A stretch of DNA of 64,000 nucleotides from Algibacter lectus (GCF_900112395.1 NZ_FOLN01000002.1:186001-250000), one strand, 5' to 3'; counted from the first letter of the stretch, positions 45,001 to 54,996 are shown. Made by a program: numbers and translations. The notes: generated by a model from the sequence alone, not told the origin.

Positions 45001-45151
45001 GTAAAACGTTGTATTAATGCGGTTTAAAAAGATGTAAAATAATGAGATTATAAAGATAAAAATATTAAATGTTAATAACCTCGTGAATAATTAAAATACA
45101 CAAATACTATTACAGCCCTAATAATTTCTACCTTGAGTAAAAATCAAAACT

Positions 45152-45568
45152 ATGAATTCAAGAGACTTTAATTTGAAGAGTATTCGTCCAGAGATTTTAA
45201 CAGCAACCATTAATGATGCTATGAGCAGCGAGGAGCGTTTCCAAAACCTAGTACTTCGGCCATGCATTAAGATGCAAAACGATTTACTTGTTGCTGCTTT
45301 TAGAAATTACATTATAAAGCATAAATCGGTTTTTTATGGTTTAACACTCGATAAACGTATGGAATATATTGAAAATGCCATTCAGAAAAACATGAAATTC
45401 AGAAACTCTCTAAAAGGCATGATTATCGGTGTTTTTACTGTGGAAGAATATTTAATTTATACCGAAAATTCATCGGCGCTAAACAAACGCATGATGAATA
45501 TTGTAAAAGATAGACTTTTAAGCAATATTCAACTTTTTGATAAACCGGAATTACTAACTGCTGTTTAA
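45152..45568 (+). CDS. conserved flavobacterial protein, unknown function
   Basis: A 138-residue, all-helical soluble protein. LKSIRPEILTATINDAMSSE, NLVLRPCIKMQNDLLVAAF and KMRNSL-like FRNSLKGMIIGVFTVEEYL are the conserved blocks. Relatives in flavobacterial genomes are sometimes labelled glyoxalase, but I see no metal-binding residues to justify this. Single gene, divergent from DUF72. Confidence 0.7.
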   Translation: MNSRDFNLKSIRPEILTATINDAMSSEERFQNLVLRPCIKMQNDLLVAAFRNYIIKHKSVFYGLTLDKRMEYIENAIQKNMKFRNSLKGMIIGVFTVEEYLIYTENSSALNKRMMNIVKDRLLSNIQLFDKPELLTAV

Positions 45569-45648
45569 CTAAATTTTAAGCGTTATCTTTTTATTTATTT
45601 TAAAATGAAATAGATAAAATGTAATGCCTTTTGTTTTGGAAACGTAAA

Positions 45649-47046
45649 TTAGGTTTTAATTATTTTTAAGTTTTCTTTGTTATCGATATTTAGAAAATAA
45701 ATTCCGGCTTTAAAATTACTTAAATCTATTTTTACGCTTAAAGAATTTTCGTTTTTAGATAGTAAAAGTTGACCGTTAATAGAATACACATTTATATTTC
45801 TGTATCTTGATGTTGTAAATGAAATGTTTAGATCATTTAAAACGGGATTTGGATAGAAACTAAAAGAGTTTTGAGTATCAGCTTCAGTACCCAAAGTATT
45901 GTTTGAAATTGCATTATACATGTTTCCTGATAATGCAAACATATAAATAACTCTTAAAGTAGCTCCAAAATAGGCATTTGTAGGTTGGTTTTTTAATTCG
46001 GAATAACCATTATTTACAAAATTTTGATTAGATGCAGACATCGCTGCTGCGGCGTACGCTCCTGTAAAAGTGGGGTCTTTATAAGATATATCTATAGCAA
46101 CGCCTTGTTGAGAATAGCCTGGGTAAATTTGATTAAAACCACCTTGAGCATTTACAAAATCATTACATAAAGAAGCGTAATTAAGAGCTTTCGAACCTCC
46201 ATACCATATATAGTCTAAAGCTATTCGCCAAGGTGTTCTAGCCGCATCATAATAATAAGATTTCCCTTCATCGTAAGCCCAGGACACTTCATTTGAATAT
46301 GTTCCATCAACCTTACACCAATCTGAAACTAAATTATAAGATGCATTGTTGTTAGATAAGTTGGCATTTAAAATATCATAACTTTTATCGCTTACAGCCT
46401 CCCAAAAGGCAACATCATTAGAATAAGTTCCAAAAACCTTAAAATATCCAGGTGATAAATAAGAGGGATTGGTATTGCTCGACCCGCCCCAAACATCTCC
46501 AGGTTTTAGAACGTAAGTACCATTTTCTATTTCGTGGTTTTTAATGGCGTTTATTAAAGTTAAAGCATTTTCTTTATAATCTAAATCACCTAAACTGCCC
46601 CATTTTTTATCTGCAACAATTAAAGCGTAAGCGGCATCTAATTCTGCATCAGATGCTCCGTTAAAACCAATAACGGTTGAACACTCACTAATTTTCCAGT
46701 TCATCACACCATTATTATTAGAGAAATCCTTATAATACAGCCATAAACCATCGAATAATTCCTTGTCATTGGCATAAACAGAAAGCAACATACCGTATCC
46801 AATTCCTTCAGATACAGTTTCTGATGGCGTATCAAATTTTATACGGTAGCGTCCATTCACGCAAGTTTCTGCAAAAGTATTTCTCCAGGCAAGGTAGGCA
46901 TCATAAATATCACTAGACCCTATGTTTGTAGGTTGAACTCCATAACTATAATCAGAATTAACAAAGTTAACCTGATTTATTTGTGAAAAAGAGCTAAGTG
47001 ATGTTATTAAAATAAAGCAAATTGATAGTAAGTTTTGGTTTTTCAT
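45649..47046 (-). CDS. secreted glycoside hydrolase family 8 enzyme with T9SS sorting domain
   Basis: A 465-residue protein with a signal peptide (1-22, LSSFSQ). The GH8 catalytic domain spans about 30-375. The general acid is probably E80 in TVSEGIGYGML, followed by the family stretch GASDAELDAAYALIVADKKW (about 135-154). The C-terminus (about 395-465) is a type IX sorting domain (FSFYPNPVLNDLNISF, FKAGIYFLNI). Members of GH8 hydrolyse beta-1,4 glucans, xylans or chitosan, here at the cell surface or outside. No polysaccharide-utilisation neighbours are seen. Confidence 0.9.
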   Translation of the reverse strand: MKNQNLLSICFILITSLSSFSQINQVNFVNSDYSYGVQPTNIGSSDIYDAYLAWRNTFAETCVNGRYRIKFDTPSETVSEGIGYGMLLSVYANDKELFDGLWLYYKDFSNNNGVMNWKISECSTVIGFNGASDAELDAAYALIVADKKWGSLGDLDYKENALTLINAIKNHEIENGTYVLKPGDVWGGSSNTNPSYLSPGYFKVFGTYSNDVAFWEAVSDKSYDILNANLSNNNASYNLVSDWCKVDGTYSNEVSWAYDEGKSYYYDAARTPWRIALDYIWYGGSKALNYASLCNDFVNAQGGFNQIYPGYSQQGVAIDISYKDPTFTGAYAAAAMSASNQNFVNNGYSELKNQPTNAYFGATLRVIYMFALSGNMYNAISNNTLGTEADTQNSFSFYPNPVLNDLNISFTTSRYRNINVYSINGQLLLSKNENSLSVKIDLSNFKAGIYFLNIDNKENLKIIKT

Positions 47047-47152
47047 ATGTTTAGGGCTTTTAAATAAACATATACGCCTAAACTAATAAAAAAGATTATG
47101 TTTTTCGAATTGAATCAAAAAAATGAATACTCTCCTTATTTCACCTAATTAA

Positions 47153-47836
47153 TCAATCTTCTATTAATGAAACTCCATTTAAATCAGTAGTTAATACATC
47201 GCTCATATAATCAAAATACGGACGAATTATTTTAAAAGCAGAACTTACTTCGTTTATAAAATTAGAATCTAAAACTTCGGCATCGGTATATTTTTTAATA
47301 AAAATATATTGTTTCTTCTTTATTAAATCGATCGCCTTATCTTCTTTATTAAACCCGCGTGGTGCCGTTTTCACTTCGTCACCAACAAAGCCTCCCCAAG
47401 TTGTTTTAAACGTTTTATCGTTAATAATATCACGAATCTCAGAATCGTCCATTTCGAATTCTTTTCTAATTCGCATTAAATCGGCCGGAGCTGGATCCCA
47501 AAATCCGGTCGCTATAAAACTCTCGTTATTTGGTTTAATCTGTACATGATAACCACCACGCAATCTAGGTTTTACTCTATGGTAAGAACCGCTAAAATGC
47601 GTTTTATATGGAAGTTTATTTTTAGAAAACCTAACATCTCTGTAAATTCTAAAAATTTTCAGTTTATCGATTTCATCATGTGCATTTAAAGCTTCTAAAA
47701 GCGCATTATAAAATACTTTTATATCTTTTTGAACGGATTGAAACTCTAGTTTATGCTCTCCAAACCATTCGCGGTTATTATTTTTTTCTAATTTTTTTAA
47801 ATATGTAAAAGCCGCTTTCGGCACAGAAACACTCAT
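47153..47836 (-). CDS. DUF2461 domain protein
   Basis: A 227-residue protein if begun at MSVSVPKAAF (47836); an ATG at 47863 adds nine residues. It has the DUF2461 (TIGR02453) blocks: FTYLKKLEKNNNREWFGEHK, KIFRIYRDVRFSKNKLPYKT, GGYHVQIKP and DPAPADLMRIRKEFE. Family function is unknown; it is widespread in bacteria and fungi. Monocistronic. Confidence 0.88.
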   Translation of the reverse strand: MSVSVPKAAFTYLKKLEKNNNREWFGEHKLEFQSVQKDIKVFYNALLEALNAHDEIDKLKIFRIYRDVRFSKNKLPYKTHFSGSYHRVKPRLRGGYHVQIKPNNESFIATGFWDPAPADLMRIRKEFEMDDSEIRDIINDKTFKTTWGGFVGDEVKTAPRGFNKEDKAIDLIKKKQYIFIKKYTDAEVLDSNFINEVSSAFKIIRPYFDYMSDVLTTDLNGVSLIED

Positions 47837-47924
47837 ATATATTACTTTACTTTTATTGAACATCTAAAATACAAAAAACCCCAAATGAATCGGGACTTTT
47901 ATTAATAACTTACATGGTTATTCA

Positions 47925-48479
47925 TTATAGTTTTACTGGTTTGTATGAAACCATTTCTATACGATCAGAATTGGCATTGTAATATTCTACAACAAACTCA
48001 CTTTTCTCGGTTAAGTAACCAATACCGTTATATGTTTCTCCTTTTACAATATAACTCCCAGGATTTTTTGTGCTCCACGCTTTACCAACAACCACAAATT
48101 CATTATCATTATTATCAAAAATAATATTGAATCCGCCGTCACTAGGCGAAAATTTAAAGCTTTTATCATTGCTTATATAGTGTGTCTCTTTAGATAATAA
48201 ATCGTAATCGGGATCTAAATCATCATCTACCATCACCATGGTCTCAATCTTTTTAGTTGTTGCAACACGTTGTTGATCTACCTTTTCTTTATCATCCAAA
48301 GCCAATTCCACGTTAGATGTTTCTCGAGAAATAACTTTAAGTTTACTTTCCGTAACTTCTTCGCCATTATTGTATTTAACCGTTTTTTCAATAGTTTCTT
48401 GTTTTACTTCTATGGGTTTTTCTTGTGCCATGGATGTACCACAAACCAGCAGTACAAACATGTATATATAATTTTTCAT
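47925..48479 (-). CDS. secreted hypothetical protein
   Basis: A 184-residue protein with a signal peptide (1-18, LVCGTSMAQ) and an acidic, repetitive N-terminal half (KQETIEKTVKYNNGEEVTES). The second half looks beta-stranded (FKFSPSDGGFNIIFDNNDNE, GEAWSTKNPGS-like). No family recognised. Upstream spacing suggests it is transcribed alone. Confidence 0.55.
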   Translation of the reverse strand: MKNYIYMFVLLVCGTSMAQEKPIEVKQETIEKTVKYNNGEEVTESKLKVISRETSNVELALDDKEKVDQQRVATTKKIETMVMVDDDLDPDYDLLSKETHYISNDKSFKFSPSDGGFNIIFDNNDNEFVVVGKAWSTKNPGSYIVKGETYNGIGYLTEKSEFVVEYYNANSDRIEMVSYKPVKL

Positions 48480-48534
48480 TGTTTTTATTTTTAATAATTT
48501 GAATTAATAATTTATCACGGATGATAAATCCACT

Positions 48535-49443
48535 CTAGTTGTTAGAGAATTCATTCTGCTTAGCTACTTGCTCTCCTTCTACAGATAATTTGTTATCAAA
48601 TTGTAACGTTCTAATAGGGAACGGGATGTTAATTCCAGCCTTATCGTAAGCTTTCTTAATTGCTATAATAGCCGATGTTTTTGCTCTATATTTTTCAAGT
48701 AAACTTTCAGAATCAATCCAAAATCTACATAAATAATTAATAGAACTTCCTCCAAATTCTTCATAATAAAACTCAACATCATCTGCACTTTCTACTTGGT
48801 CAAAAGTTTCTGCTATAGTTTGTTTTGTTAATCTTTTTACTTCTTCCAAATCAGATTCATACCCAACACCACAATTTAATGCGACACGCATTCTGGTTGT
48901 TAAAGAATAATTTTTTAAAGGATTTTCTAAAATCATTTTATTAGGAAGAATCACAATATTATTATCGGCTTCCTTTATAACAAACTCTTTTAAATTTATA
49001 TCCATTACCTCTCCAGAATGGCCATTGGTTTCTACCCAATTTCCAATTTGAATTTTCTCTCTAAACGAAAGAGATATACCAGCAACCGTATTACTTAGCG
49101 TATTTTGTAATGCTAAACCAATAGCTAAACCAGCAACACCTGCTGTAGCTAATAACGAGGTTAACGTTTTACTTAAATTAAGTATCCCTAAAGAGATATA
49201 TAAACCTATTAGCACTACAACTACTGCAGCAATCCGAGACATCATTTTAGAAACAGAGTCTTGTTTTACTCTTTTTGAAATAATTTTATACGTAAAATTA
49301 TTAACATATTTCGCTACAAAATATGCAGCTACTGATACTAAAATTGCTAGTGCTATATTTGGTAAATAATGTATTATGGTTGCAAACCAACCCTCTAATT
49401 TTGTTACAAGGCCATCAAAAGCCTCACTAAATGCTGTATCCAT
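48535..49443 (-). CDS. mechanosensitive ion channel MscS
   Basis: A 302-residue channel with three N-terminal membrane helices. The third holds the pore sequence TSLLATAGVAGLAIGLALQN. The cytoplasmic beta domain follows (VAGISLSFREKIQIGNWVET, DINLKEFVIKEADNNIVILP) and an alpha/beta vestibule (about 180-290). It is the size of classical MscS (about 286), unlike the YbdG-like channel at 27724. It opens under membrane tension to release solutes. Confidence 0.9.
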   Translation of the reverse strand: MDTAFSEAFDGLVTKLEGWFATIIHYLPNIALAILVSVAAYFVAKYVNNFTYKIISKRVKQDSVSKMMSRIAAVVVVLIGLYISLGILNLSKTLTSLLATAGVAGLAIGLALQNTLSNTVAGISLSFREKIQIGNWVETNGHSGEVMDINLKEFVIKEADNNIVILPNKMILENPLKNYSLTTRMRVALNCGVGYESDLEEVKRLTKQTIAETFDQVESADDVEFYYEEFGGSSINYLCRFWIDSESLLEKYRAKTSAIIAIKKAYDKAGINIPFPIRTLQFDNKLSVEGEQVAKQNEFSNN

Positions 49444-49502
49444 TTTTGTAAATATTTTTTTTTATGATTTATTAATTAATTTTTAAGAAAAATTAACAAA
49501 AC

Positions 49503-50009
49503 TTAAATAGCCTCCGCAGATTCAGGATGTGCAATTTCAGATGGCTTTTTTGTCCACGCCTCTAACATCCAACTTGTTTTTTCAAGTTCACAAATGTAAG
49601 CACCAATTAAATCTGCAGTTCCTTCATCGGAAGCTGTTTCTGCTTTTTCCATTACTTTCCCCATTTGTTCTAAAAGTAATTTGTGATCATTTAAGGTTTC
49701 TAAAACCATAGCACGATCGGATTTTAGTACGGCCTTTTCCTTTATAGTTGAAGATTTAAGATAATCTTCCATTTGGCTCATTGGGTGATAACGCAGCGTT
49801 AAGATACGCTCTGCGATTTCATCAATTTTAATACGAGCATCATTGTACATATCTTCAAATTTTTCATGTAAATCGAAAAAATTTCTTCCAACAATATTCC
49901 AATGGTTGCTTCGTAATTTTTGATAATAAACGTGGTAGTCAGCTAATAAAATATTCATTTCTACCACCACGGGTAATACTTCTTCATCGTTCATTTTTAA
50001 ATAGCTCAT
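49503..50009 (-). CDS. dps: Dps family ferritin-like protein
   Basis: A 168-residue protein of the Dps/ferritin superfamily. The inter-subunit ferroxidase site residues are visible: H36-type LRSNHWNIVGRNFFDLHEKFEDMYNDARIKIDEIAERI, with the His, Asp and Glu spacing of Dps. The C-terminus ends helically without a DNA-binding lysine tail. It oxidises iron with peroxide and stores it, protecting DNA in stress. Own transcript. Confidence 0.9.
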   Translation of the reverse strand: MSYLKMNDEEVLPVVVEMNILLADYHVYYQKLRSNHWNIVGRNFFDLHEKFEDMYNDARIKIDEIAERILTLRYHPMSQMEDYLKSSTIKEKAVLKSDRAMVLETLNDHKLLLEQMGKVMEKAETASDEGTADLIGAYICELEKTSWMLEAWTKKPSEIAHPESAEAI

Positions 50010-50160
50010 AATTTATTGTTTGTGTTCCCACTCAATATAAGGGCTATATAAAAATTGTCAAGTGCTTTAACAGGCTTTAACGGTATTAAGATTTATTTAA
50101 CTTAAATTATGTTAAATAAAACCCAAAAAGTTAAATTAATTAAGAAGAAAAGATTATAAA

Positions 50161-50940
50161 TTAATCTATAAAATCGATGTTTTTTAGAATTAAACCAGAT
50201 GCTGGAGCGATATAATTCATTTTAATATCATTATCAGGTTTTAAACTATCCTTTATGTCTTGAAGTGTTAATTTACCTTTACCTAAATCTATAAGCGTTC
50301 CCATCATTAAACGAATTTGGTTTCGCATAAAACCTTTGCCTTGTACGCGTAGAATATAGGTTTTTTTAGGAAAATAATTAGCAGTATATAGTGTGTTTTC
50401 TACCAATTCACACAGCATAATTTCACGTGTGTAGATACCATTATCGGTAGGTTTGTAGCAGTACGTTTTTAAATAATTCTCACCTTCGAATAATTTCGCA
50501 CCTTCTTTCATTAGCTCAATATCCAACTCATCAAGAATAGTGGTCATTATAGGCGCGCAGAACGGATGACATTTTTCGCCATGAGCAAATAAATATAAAT
50601 ATTCTTTAATTTTAGAATTCTGAATAATATTGAACTTCGCATCAACTTCCTTAATATCTAAGGCGCGAATATCTTGAGGCAAATTACGATTAAAGAGCTC
50701 TAAAAAAGCAGATAGATCTTCAATAGGTTCAAATAAAAACAACTCTATTGCTGCACATTCTGCAGACACCATAGCATCTGTTCTACCAGAACTTAAACTT
50801 TTAAAACGTTTACCTTCTAAAATAAAATTAAACGTTCTATCTACCATTAAATGTAACGTTTTCACGTCTGGCTGTTTTTGCCAACCATGAAAACGATAGC
50901 CCAAATATTGAATGGTAATTAAATAAAAATATTTTTTCAA
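50161..50940 (-). CDS. TruA-family tRNA pseudouridine synthase, diverged paralogue
   Basis: A 259-residue TruA-fold protein. YLGYRFHGWQKQPDVKTLHL begins the family pattern; the catalytic aspartate lies in SSGRTDAMVSAECA (about residues 50-63). Canonical TruA has GRTDAGVHA, so GVH has become MVS here, marking a distinct subgroup. GKGFMRNQIRLMMGTLIDLG is the second conserved block. It begins 10 bases after hisIE and is probably on the his transcript. E. coli/Salmonella truA is the old hisT gene, whose loss derepresses an attenuated his operon. Whether this enzyme modifies tRNA-His is inference. Confidence 0.75.
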   Translation of the reverse strand: MKKYFYLITIQYLGYRFHGWQKQPDVKTLHLMVDRTFNFILEGKRFKSLSSGRTDAMVSAECAAIELFLFEPIEDLSAFLELFNRNLPQDIRALDIKEVDAKFNIIQNSKIKEYLYLFAHGEKCHPFCAPIMTTILDELDIELMKEGAKLFEGENYLKTYCYKPTDNGIYTREIMLCELVENTLYTANYFPKKTYILRVQGKGFMRNQIRLMMGTLIDLGKGKLTLQDIKDSLKPDNDIKMNYIAPASGLILKNIDFID

Positions 50941-50950
50941 AAGGAACGGT

Positions 50951-51544
50951 TTACTTGTGTCTGCCTACTAATTCCTTTTCAATATCTTTTAACGTGAAGC
51001 CTTTAGCTTGAAGCAACATCAGGTAATGAAACATTAAATCAGCAGATTCGTATAAAAACAACTCATCGTTATTATCCATAGCCTCAATAACCGTTTCTAC
51101 AGCCTCCTCGCCTACTTTTTGTGCCACTTTATTAATGCCTTTTGCAAACAAACTCGCTACATAAGATTTTTGAGTATCCTTATTAGCAACACGTTCGGTT
51201 ATAACATCTTCTAAAGTTGAAAAGAACCCGTAATTAGATTTGTTTTCTTCTTTCCAACACGTATCAGTTCCGGTGTGGCAAGTTGGTCCAACAGGATTTA
51301 CTTGTATTAAAAGAGAATCGTTATCACAATCGTTTTTAATATCGACTACATTTAAAAAATTACCACTTTCTTCACCTTTAGTCCAAAGACGTTGTTTGCT
51401 TCTGCTAAAAAAAGTAACTGTCTTAGTTTCTAAAGTTTTCTCGTAAGATTCAGCATTCATATACCCCAACATCAATACATTTTTTGTTGTTGCATCTTGA
51501 ATAATTGCAGGTACTAGTCCGTTACTGTCGTATTTAATAGTCAT
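50951..51544 (-). CDS. hisIE: bifunctional phosphoribosyl-AMP cyclohydrolase/phosphoribosyl-ATP pyrophosphatase
   Basis: A 197-residue fusion. The N-terminal HisI half (1-105) has VLMLGYMNAESYEKTLET, FFSRSKQRLWTKGEESGNFL, DCDNDSLLIQVNPVGPTCHT and the zinc-binding cysteines. The C-terminal HisE half (about 110-197) has SYVASLFAKGINKVAQKVGE and EAVETVIEA. It catalyses steps two and three of histidine synthesis. Last his gene of the operon; a short CTGAA-type palindrome separates it from hisF. Confidence 0.95.
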   Translation of the reverse strand: MTIKYDSNGLVPAIIQDATTKNVLMLGYMNAESYEKTLETKTVTFFSRSKQRLWTKGEESGNFLNVVDIKNDCDNDSLLIQVNPVGPTCHTGTDTCWKEENKSNYGFFSTLEDVITERVANKDTQKSYVASLFAKGINKVAQKVGEEAVETVIEAMDNNDELFLYESADLMFHYLMLLQAKGFTLKDIEKELVGRHK

Positions 51545-51563
51545 AATAAATTTTTATAGGTTA

Positions 51564-51578
51564 CTGAATTAGATTCAG
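51564..51578. repeat. palindrome CTGAA-N5-TTCAG between hisF and hisIE
   Basis: CTGAATTAGATTCAG is a dyad with 6-base arms around TAG. The same CTGAA-N5-TTCAG form flanks the GIY-YIG gene further up the operon. Confidence 0.5.
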
Positions 51579-51586
51579 CATGACGA

Positions 51587-52342
51587 CTAAAGTCGTACTT
51601 CGATATTATTTGCTTTTAATTCTTTTTTTAATTCAGGAATTGGAATTTCACCAAAGTGAAAAACACTAGCAGCCAAAGCCGCATCCGATTTTCCGATTTC
51701 AAAGGTATCAATAAAATGTTGAACATTACCCGCACCTCCCGATGCGATTATCGGAATATTCAAGCTTTCTGATAATTTAGCTAAAGCTTCATTAGCAAAA
51801 CCGTTTTTTGTGCCATCATGATTCATTGATGTGAATAAAATTTCACCTGCACCACGAGTTTCAACCTCTTTTGCCCATTCAAATAAATCAATATCCGTTG
51901 GAATACTTCCACCAGCTAAATGCACTTTCCATTGTCCGTCCACTTGTTTAGCATCGATAGCGACAACCACACACTGACTTCCAAATTTATTTGATAACTC
52001 GTTTACTAATTCAGGACGTTTTACTGCCGATGAATTTATTGATACCTTATCTGCACCACAGTGTAAAAGCTCGTCTACATGCTCTACAGAAGAAATCCCA
52101 CCACCTACTGTAAACGGAATATTAACTTGTTCTGCAACACGTAAAACCATATCTAACGTGGTGCCACGACCTTCTAAAGTCGCCGAAATATCCAGAAAAA
52201 CAAGTTCGTCTGCACCAACATCGGCATATTGTTTTGCCAATTCTACCGGATCTCCAGCGTCGCGTAAATCTACAAAGTTCACACCTTTTACAGTACGACC
52301 GTTTTTAATATCTAAGCAAGGAATTATTCTTTTTGTAAGCAT
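51587..52342 (-). CDS. hisF: imidazole glycerol phosphate synthase, cyclase subunit
   Basis: A 251-residue TIM-barrel enzyme. Catalytic aspartates lie in [18 protein letters not shown] (D11) and in [13 protein letters not shown] (about D130), and phosphate-binding loops in [10 protein letters not shown] and [13 protein letters not shown]. It pairs with HisH to convert PRFAR plus ammonia into imidazole glycerol phosphate and AICAR. Confidence 0.96.
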   Translation of the reverse strand: MLTKRIIPCLDIKNGRTVKGVNFVDLRDAGDPVELAKQYADVGADELVFLDISATLEGRGTTLDMVLRVAEQVNIPFTVGGGISSVEHVDELLHCGADKVSINSSAVKRPELVNELSNKFGSQCVVVAIDAKQVDGQWKVHLAGGSIPTDIDLFEWAKEVETRGAGEILFTSMNHDGTKNGFANEALAKLSESLNIPIIASGGAGNVQHFIDTFEIGKSDAALAASVFHFGEIPIPELKKELKANNIEVRL

Positions 52343-52403
52343 TATTTTTAATGTTGTTGGTTTTTAGTTGTTCACTATCAATAAATAACCTTCTAAAAAC
52401 GGA

Positions 52404-53132
52404 TTAGGATTTATTTAAAATGAAATCCTCTAATTGTTTTAAGCTTATTTTATTCTCGTAAATGGCTTTCCCGATTATGGTGCCTTCGCAGCCTAATTCG
52501 GCTAATTTTGGTAATTCGTCAAAGGTTGAAATACCTCCACTTGCAATTAATTTTATATTTGGAAGCTGTGCTAACATTTTTTCATACAAATCGAAAGACG
52601 GACCTTCTAACATACCATCTTTAGCGATATCGGTACAAATAACATACTGCACACCATCTTTTTGATAATTTTGAACAAAGGGAATTAAATCTTCATCAGA
52701 TTCTTCCAACCAACCACTAATAGCAATCTTTTCGTTATTGGCATCTGCTCCTAAAATGATTTTATCTGAACCAAATTTGGATAACCAATTTTTAAAAATA
52801 TCAGGTTGTTTTACCGCAATACTACCACCAGTAATTTGACCAGCACCAGATTCGAATGCAATTCGTAAATCGTCATCCGTTTTTAAACCACCACCAAAAT
52901 CAATTTTTAAACTCGTTTTAGAAGCTATTTCTTCTAAAACTTTATGATTTACAATATGGCTAGCCTTAGCACCATCTAAATCTACTAAATGTAAAAACTC
53001 AATACCATGAGCTTCAAACTGTTTAGCGATTTCTAAAGGATGCTCATTATATATTTTTTTAGTGTTATAATCACCTTTTGAAAGTCGTACACATTTGCCG
53101 TCTATAATGTCTATTGCTGGTATTATTCTCAT
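52404..53132 (-). CDS. hisA: phosphoribosylformimino-5-aminoimidazole carboxamide ribotide isomerase
   Basis: A 242-residue TIM barrel homologous to HisF. The N-terminal [18 protein letters not shown] carries the catalytic base Asp, [12 protein letters not shown] and [13 protein letters not shown] bind phosphates, and [15 protein letters not shown] holds the second aspartate. It converts ProFAR to PRFAR. The 61-base spacer to hisF shows the A/C-rich leader common to this operon. Confidence 0.96.
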   Translation of the reverse strand: MRIIPAIDIIDGKCVRLSKGDYNTKKIYNEHPLEIAKQFEAHGIEFLHLVDLDGAKASHIVNHKVLEEIASKTSLKIDFGGGLKTDDDLRIAFESGAGQITGGSIAVKQPDIFKNWLSKFGSDKIILGADANNEKIAISGWLEESDEDLIPFVQNYQKDGVQYVICTDIAKDGMLEGPSFDLYEKMLAQLPNIKLIASGGISTFDELPKLAELGCEGTIIGKAIYENKISLKQLEDFILNKS

Positions 53133-53194
53133 TTTTTTTGGTTACTTGTTGTTGGTTATTTGTTTTACTCCGTTGTAATTACCTAGGATGTAAA

Positions 53195-53776
53195 CTAAAG
53201 GTCCAAAAAGTTTTGTAAAATTTTAGCGCCTTCGGTTCCACTTTTTTCTGGATGAAATTGTACACCATAGAAATTATTGTGTTGTAAAGCCGATGCATAA
53301 TTTAAGCCATAATCGGTTTTTGCAATGGTTTCATTACAATGCTCAGCATAATAACTGTGCACCAAATACATGTATTCGTTGTCTTTAAGACTTTTGAATA
53401 AATCGGATTTTAAATCTTTAATCACATTCCAACCCATGTGCGGTACTTTTACAGAATGATCAAAACGTTTTACATCGGTTTGAAAAATGCCTAGTCCTTT
53501 GGTATTACCTTCTTCTGTGGTTTTACACATGAGTTGCATACCTAAACAAATGCCTAAAACAGGTTGTTTTAAAGTCGGAATTAAATCGGCTAAACCACTT
53601 TCTTCTAACATTTTCATGGCAGAACTTGCTTCTCCAACACCTGGGAAAATAATTTTATCGGCCGCCAAAATTTCTTCAGGATCGTTCGATAAAATAGCAT
53701 CGACACCTAAGCGTTTAAAAGCAAACTGTATGCTTTTTATATTTCCAGCTCCGTAATTTATTATAACTAATTTCAT
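53195..53776 (-). CDS. hisH: imidazole glycerol phosphate synthase, glutamine amidotransferase subunit
   Basis: A 193-residue class I amidotransferase. The nucleophile Cys is in GICLGMQLM, and the His-Glu pair is in GVQFHPEKSG. IINYGAGNIKSIQFAFKRLG begins the protein and FPGVGEASSAM is the oxyanion-loop region. It supplies ammonia to HisF. A 19-bp inverted repeat lies in the gap upstream of its start codon. Confidence 0.96.
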   Translation of the reverse strand: MKLVIINYGAGNIKSIQFAFKRLGVDAILSNDPEEILAADKIIFPGVGEASSAMKMLEESGLADLIPTLKQPVLGICLGMQLMCKTTEEGNTKGLGIFQTDVKRFDHSVKVPHMGWNVIKDLKSDLFKSLKDNEYMYLVHSYYAEHCNETIAKTDYGLNYASALQHNNFYGVQFHPEKSGTEGAKILQNFLDL

Positions 53777-53791
53777 TTTCTTGTTGTTCGT

Positions 53792-53843
53792 TTTTGGTTT
53801 TTAGTGGATGATTATACTAATAACCATCCACTAAAAACCAAAA
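53792..53843. repeat. 19-bp perfect inverted repeat between hisB and hisH
   Basis: TTTTGGTTTTTAGTGGATG (53792-53810) is exactly complementary to 53825-53843, with a 14-base loop that can itself pair TTAT/ATAA. There is no T-run that would make it a normal terminator on the operon strand. In mRNA it would form a very stable stem just upstream of the hisH start. Confidence 0.7.
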
Positions 53844-53848
53844 CCATT

Positions 53849-54982
53849 TTATAACATCCCTTTTGTACTCGGCAAAAACATTTTGTTGGAATCGCGTTTA
53901 ACCGCCATTTTCATTGCTTTTGCGAAGGCTTTAAAAATACCTTCTATTTTATGATGCTCGTTTACGCCTTCGGCCTTAACATTTAAATTACATTTAGCAC
54001 CATCGGTAAACGATTTAAACAGGTGGAAAAACATTTCAGTTGGCATATCACCAATTTTTTCACGTTTAAATTCCGCATCCCATTCTAACCAGTTTCTACC
54101 ACCAAAATCCACAGCTACTTGCGCTAAACAATCATCCATTGGTAAACAGAATCCGTAACGCTCAATACCTAATTTATTACCTAGAGCTTTATTGAATAAC
54201 TCCCCTAAAGCAATCATGGTATCTTCGATAGTATGGTGTTCATCAACATTTAAATCACCATCTACTTTAACTGTTAAATCCATAGCACCATGACGCCCAA
54301 TTTGATCTAACATATGATCGAAAAACGATAAACCCGTATTAATATCATTCTTACCAGAACCATCTAAATTCAACTTAATATAAATTTGAGTTTCATTGGT
54401 GTTTCTCGTAATTTCTTGAACGCGATCTTCTAGTTTTAAGAAGTTATAAATAGCTTCCCAATCGTTACTTTCTATAGCTATATAAGGGTCTAGCGCTTCA
54501 CGCTTCACCGTAATTTCATCAGTTCCTAAGTGCGTTTCATCATTAATGAAAATGCCTTTGGAACCAAGGTTTTTAGCTAATTCAATATCTGTTAAGCGAT
54601 CACCAATTACAAACGAATTTTCTAAATCGTAATCATCTGAAAAGAACTTGGTTAATAATCCGGTGTTTGGCTTTCTTGTTGGTGCATTATCTTTAGCGTA
54701 AGTTTCATCGATATAAACTTCTTTAAAATCGATGCCTTCATTTTTGAATGTACTTAATACAAAATTGTGAATTGGCCAGAATTTCTCAGAAGGATTATCG
54801 GATGTTCCCAAACCATCTTGGTTGGTTACCATGATAATTTCGAAATCTAATTCTTTACAAATCTTACCTAAAAATTGAAATACTTTCGGATAAAAAACCA
54901 GTTTTTCAAATGAATCTACTTGTTCGTCTGCCGGCTCCTTAATTAAGGTGCCATCACGATCTATAAATAATACTTTTTTCAT
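53849..54982 (-). CDS. hisB: bifunctional histidinol-phosphatase/imidazoleglycerol-phosphate dehydratase
   Basis: A 377-residue fusion. The N-terminal HAD phosphatase (1-165) has [23 protein letters not shown] and [16 protein letters not shown]. The C-terminal IGP dehydratase (about 185-377) has [45 protein letters not shown] and [19 protein letters not shown] with the manganese-binding histidines. It performs steps six and eight of the pathway, as in enterobacteria. Confidence 0.96.
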   Translation of the reverse strand: MKKVLFIDRDGTLIKEPADEQVDSFEKLVFYPKVFQFLGKICKELDFEIIMVTNQDGLGTSDNPSEKFWPIHNFVLSTFKNEGIDFKEVYIDETYAKDNAPTRKPNTGLLTKFFSDDYDLENSFVIGDRLTDIELAKNLGSKGIFINDETHLGTDEITVKREALDPYIAIESNDWEAIYNFLKLEDRVQEITRNTNETQIYIKLNLDGSGKNDINTGLSFFDHMLDQIGRHGAMDLTVKVDGDLNVDEHHTIEDTMIALGELFNKALGNKLGIERYGFCLPMDDCLAQVAVDFGGRNWLEWDAEFKREKIGDMPTEMFFHLFKSFTDGAKCNLNVKAEGVNEHHKIEGIFKAFAKAMKMAVKRDSNKMFLPSTKGML

Positions 54983-54996
54983 ATAACTTGTTATAA

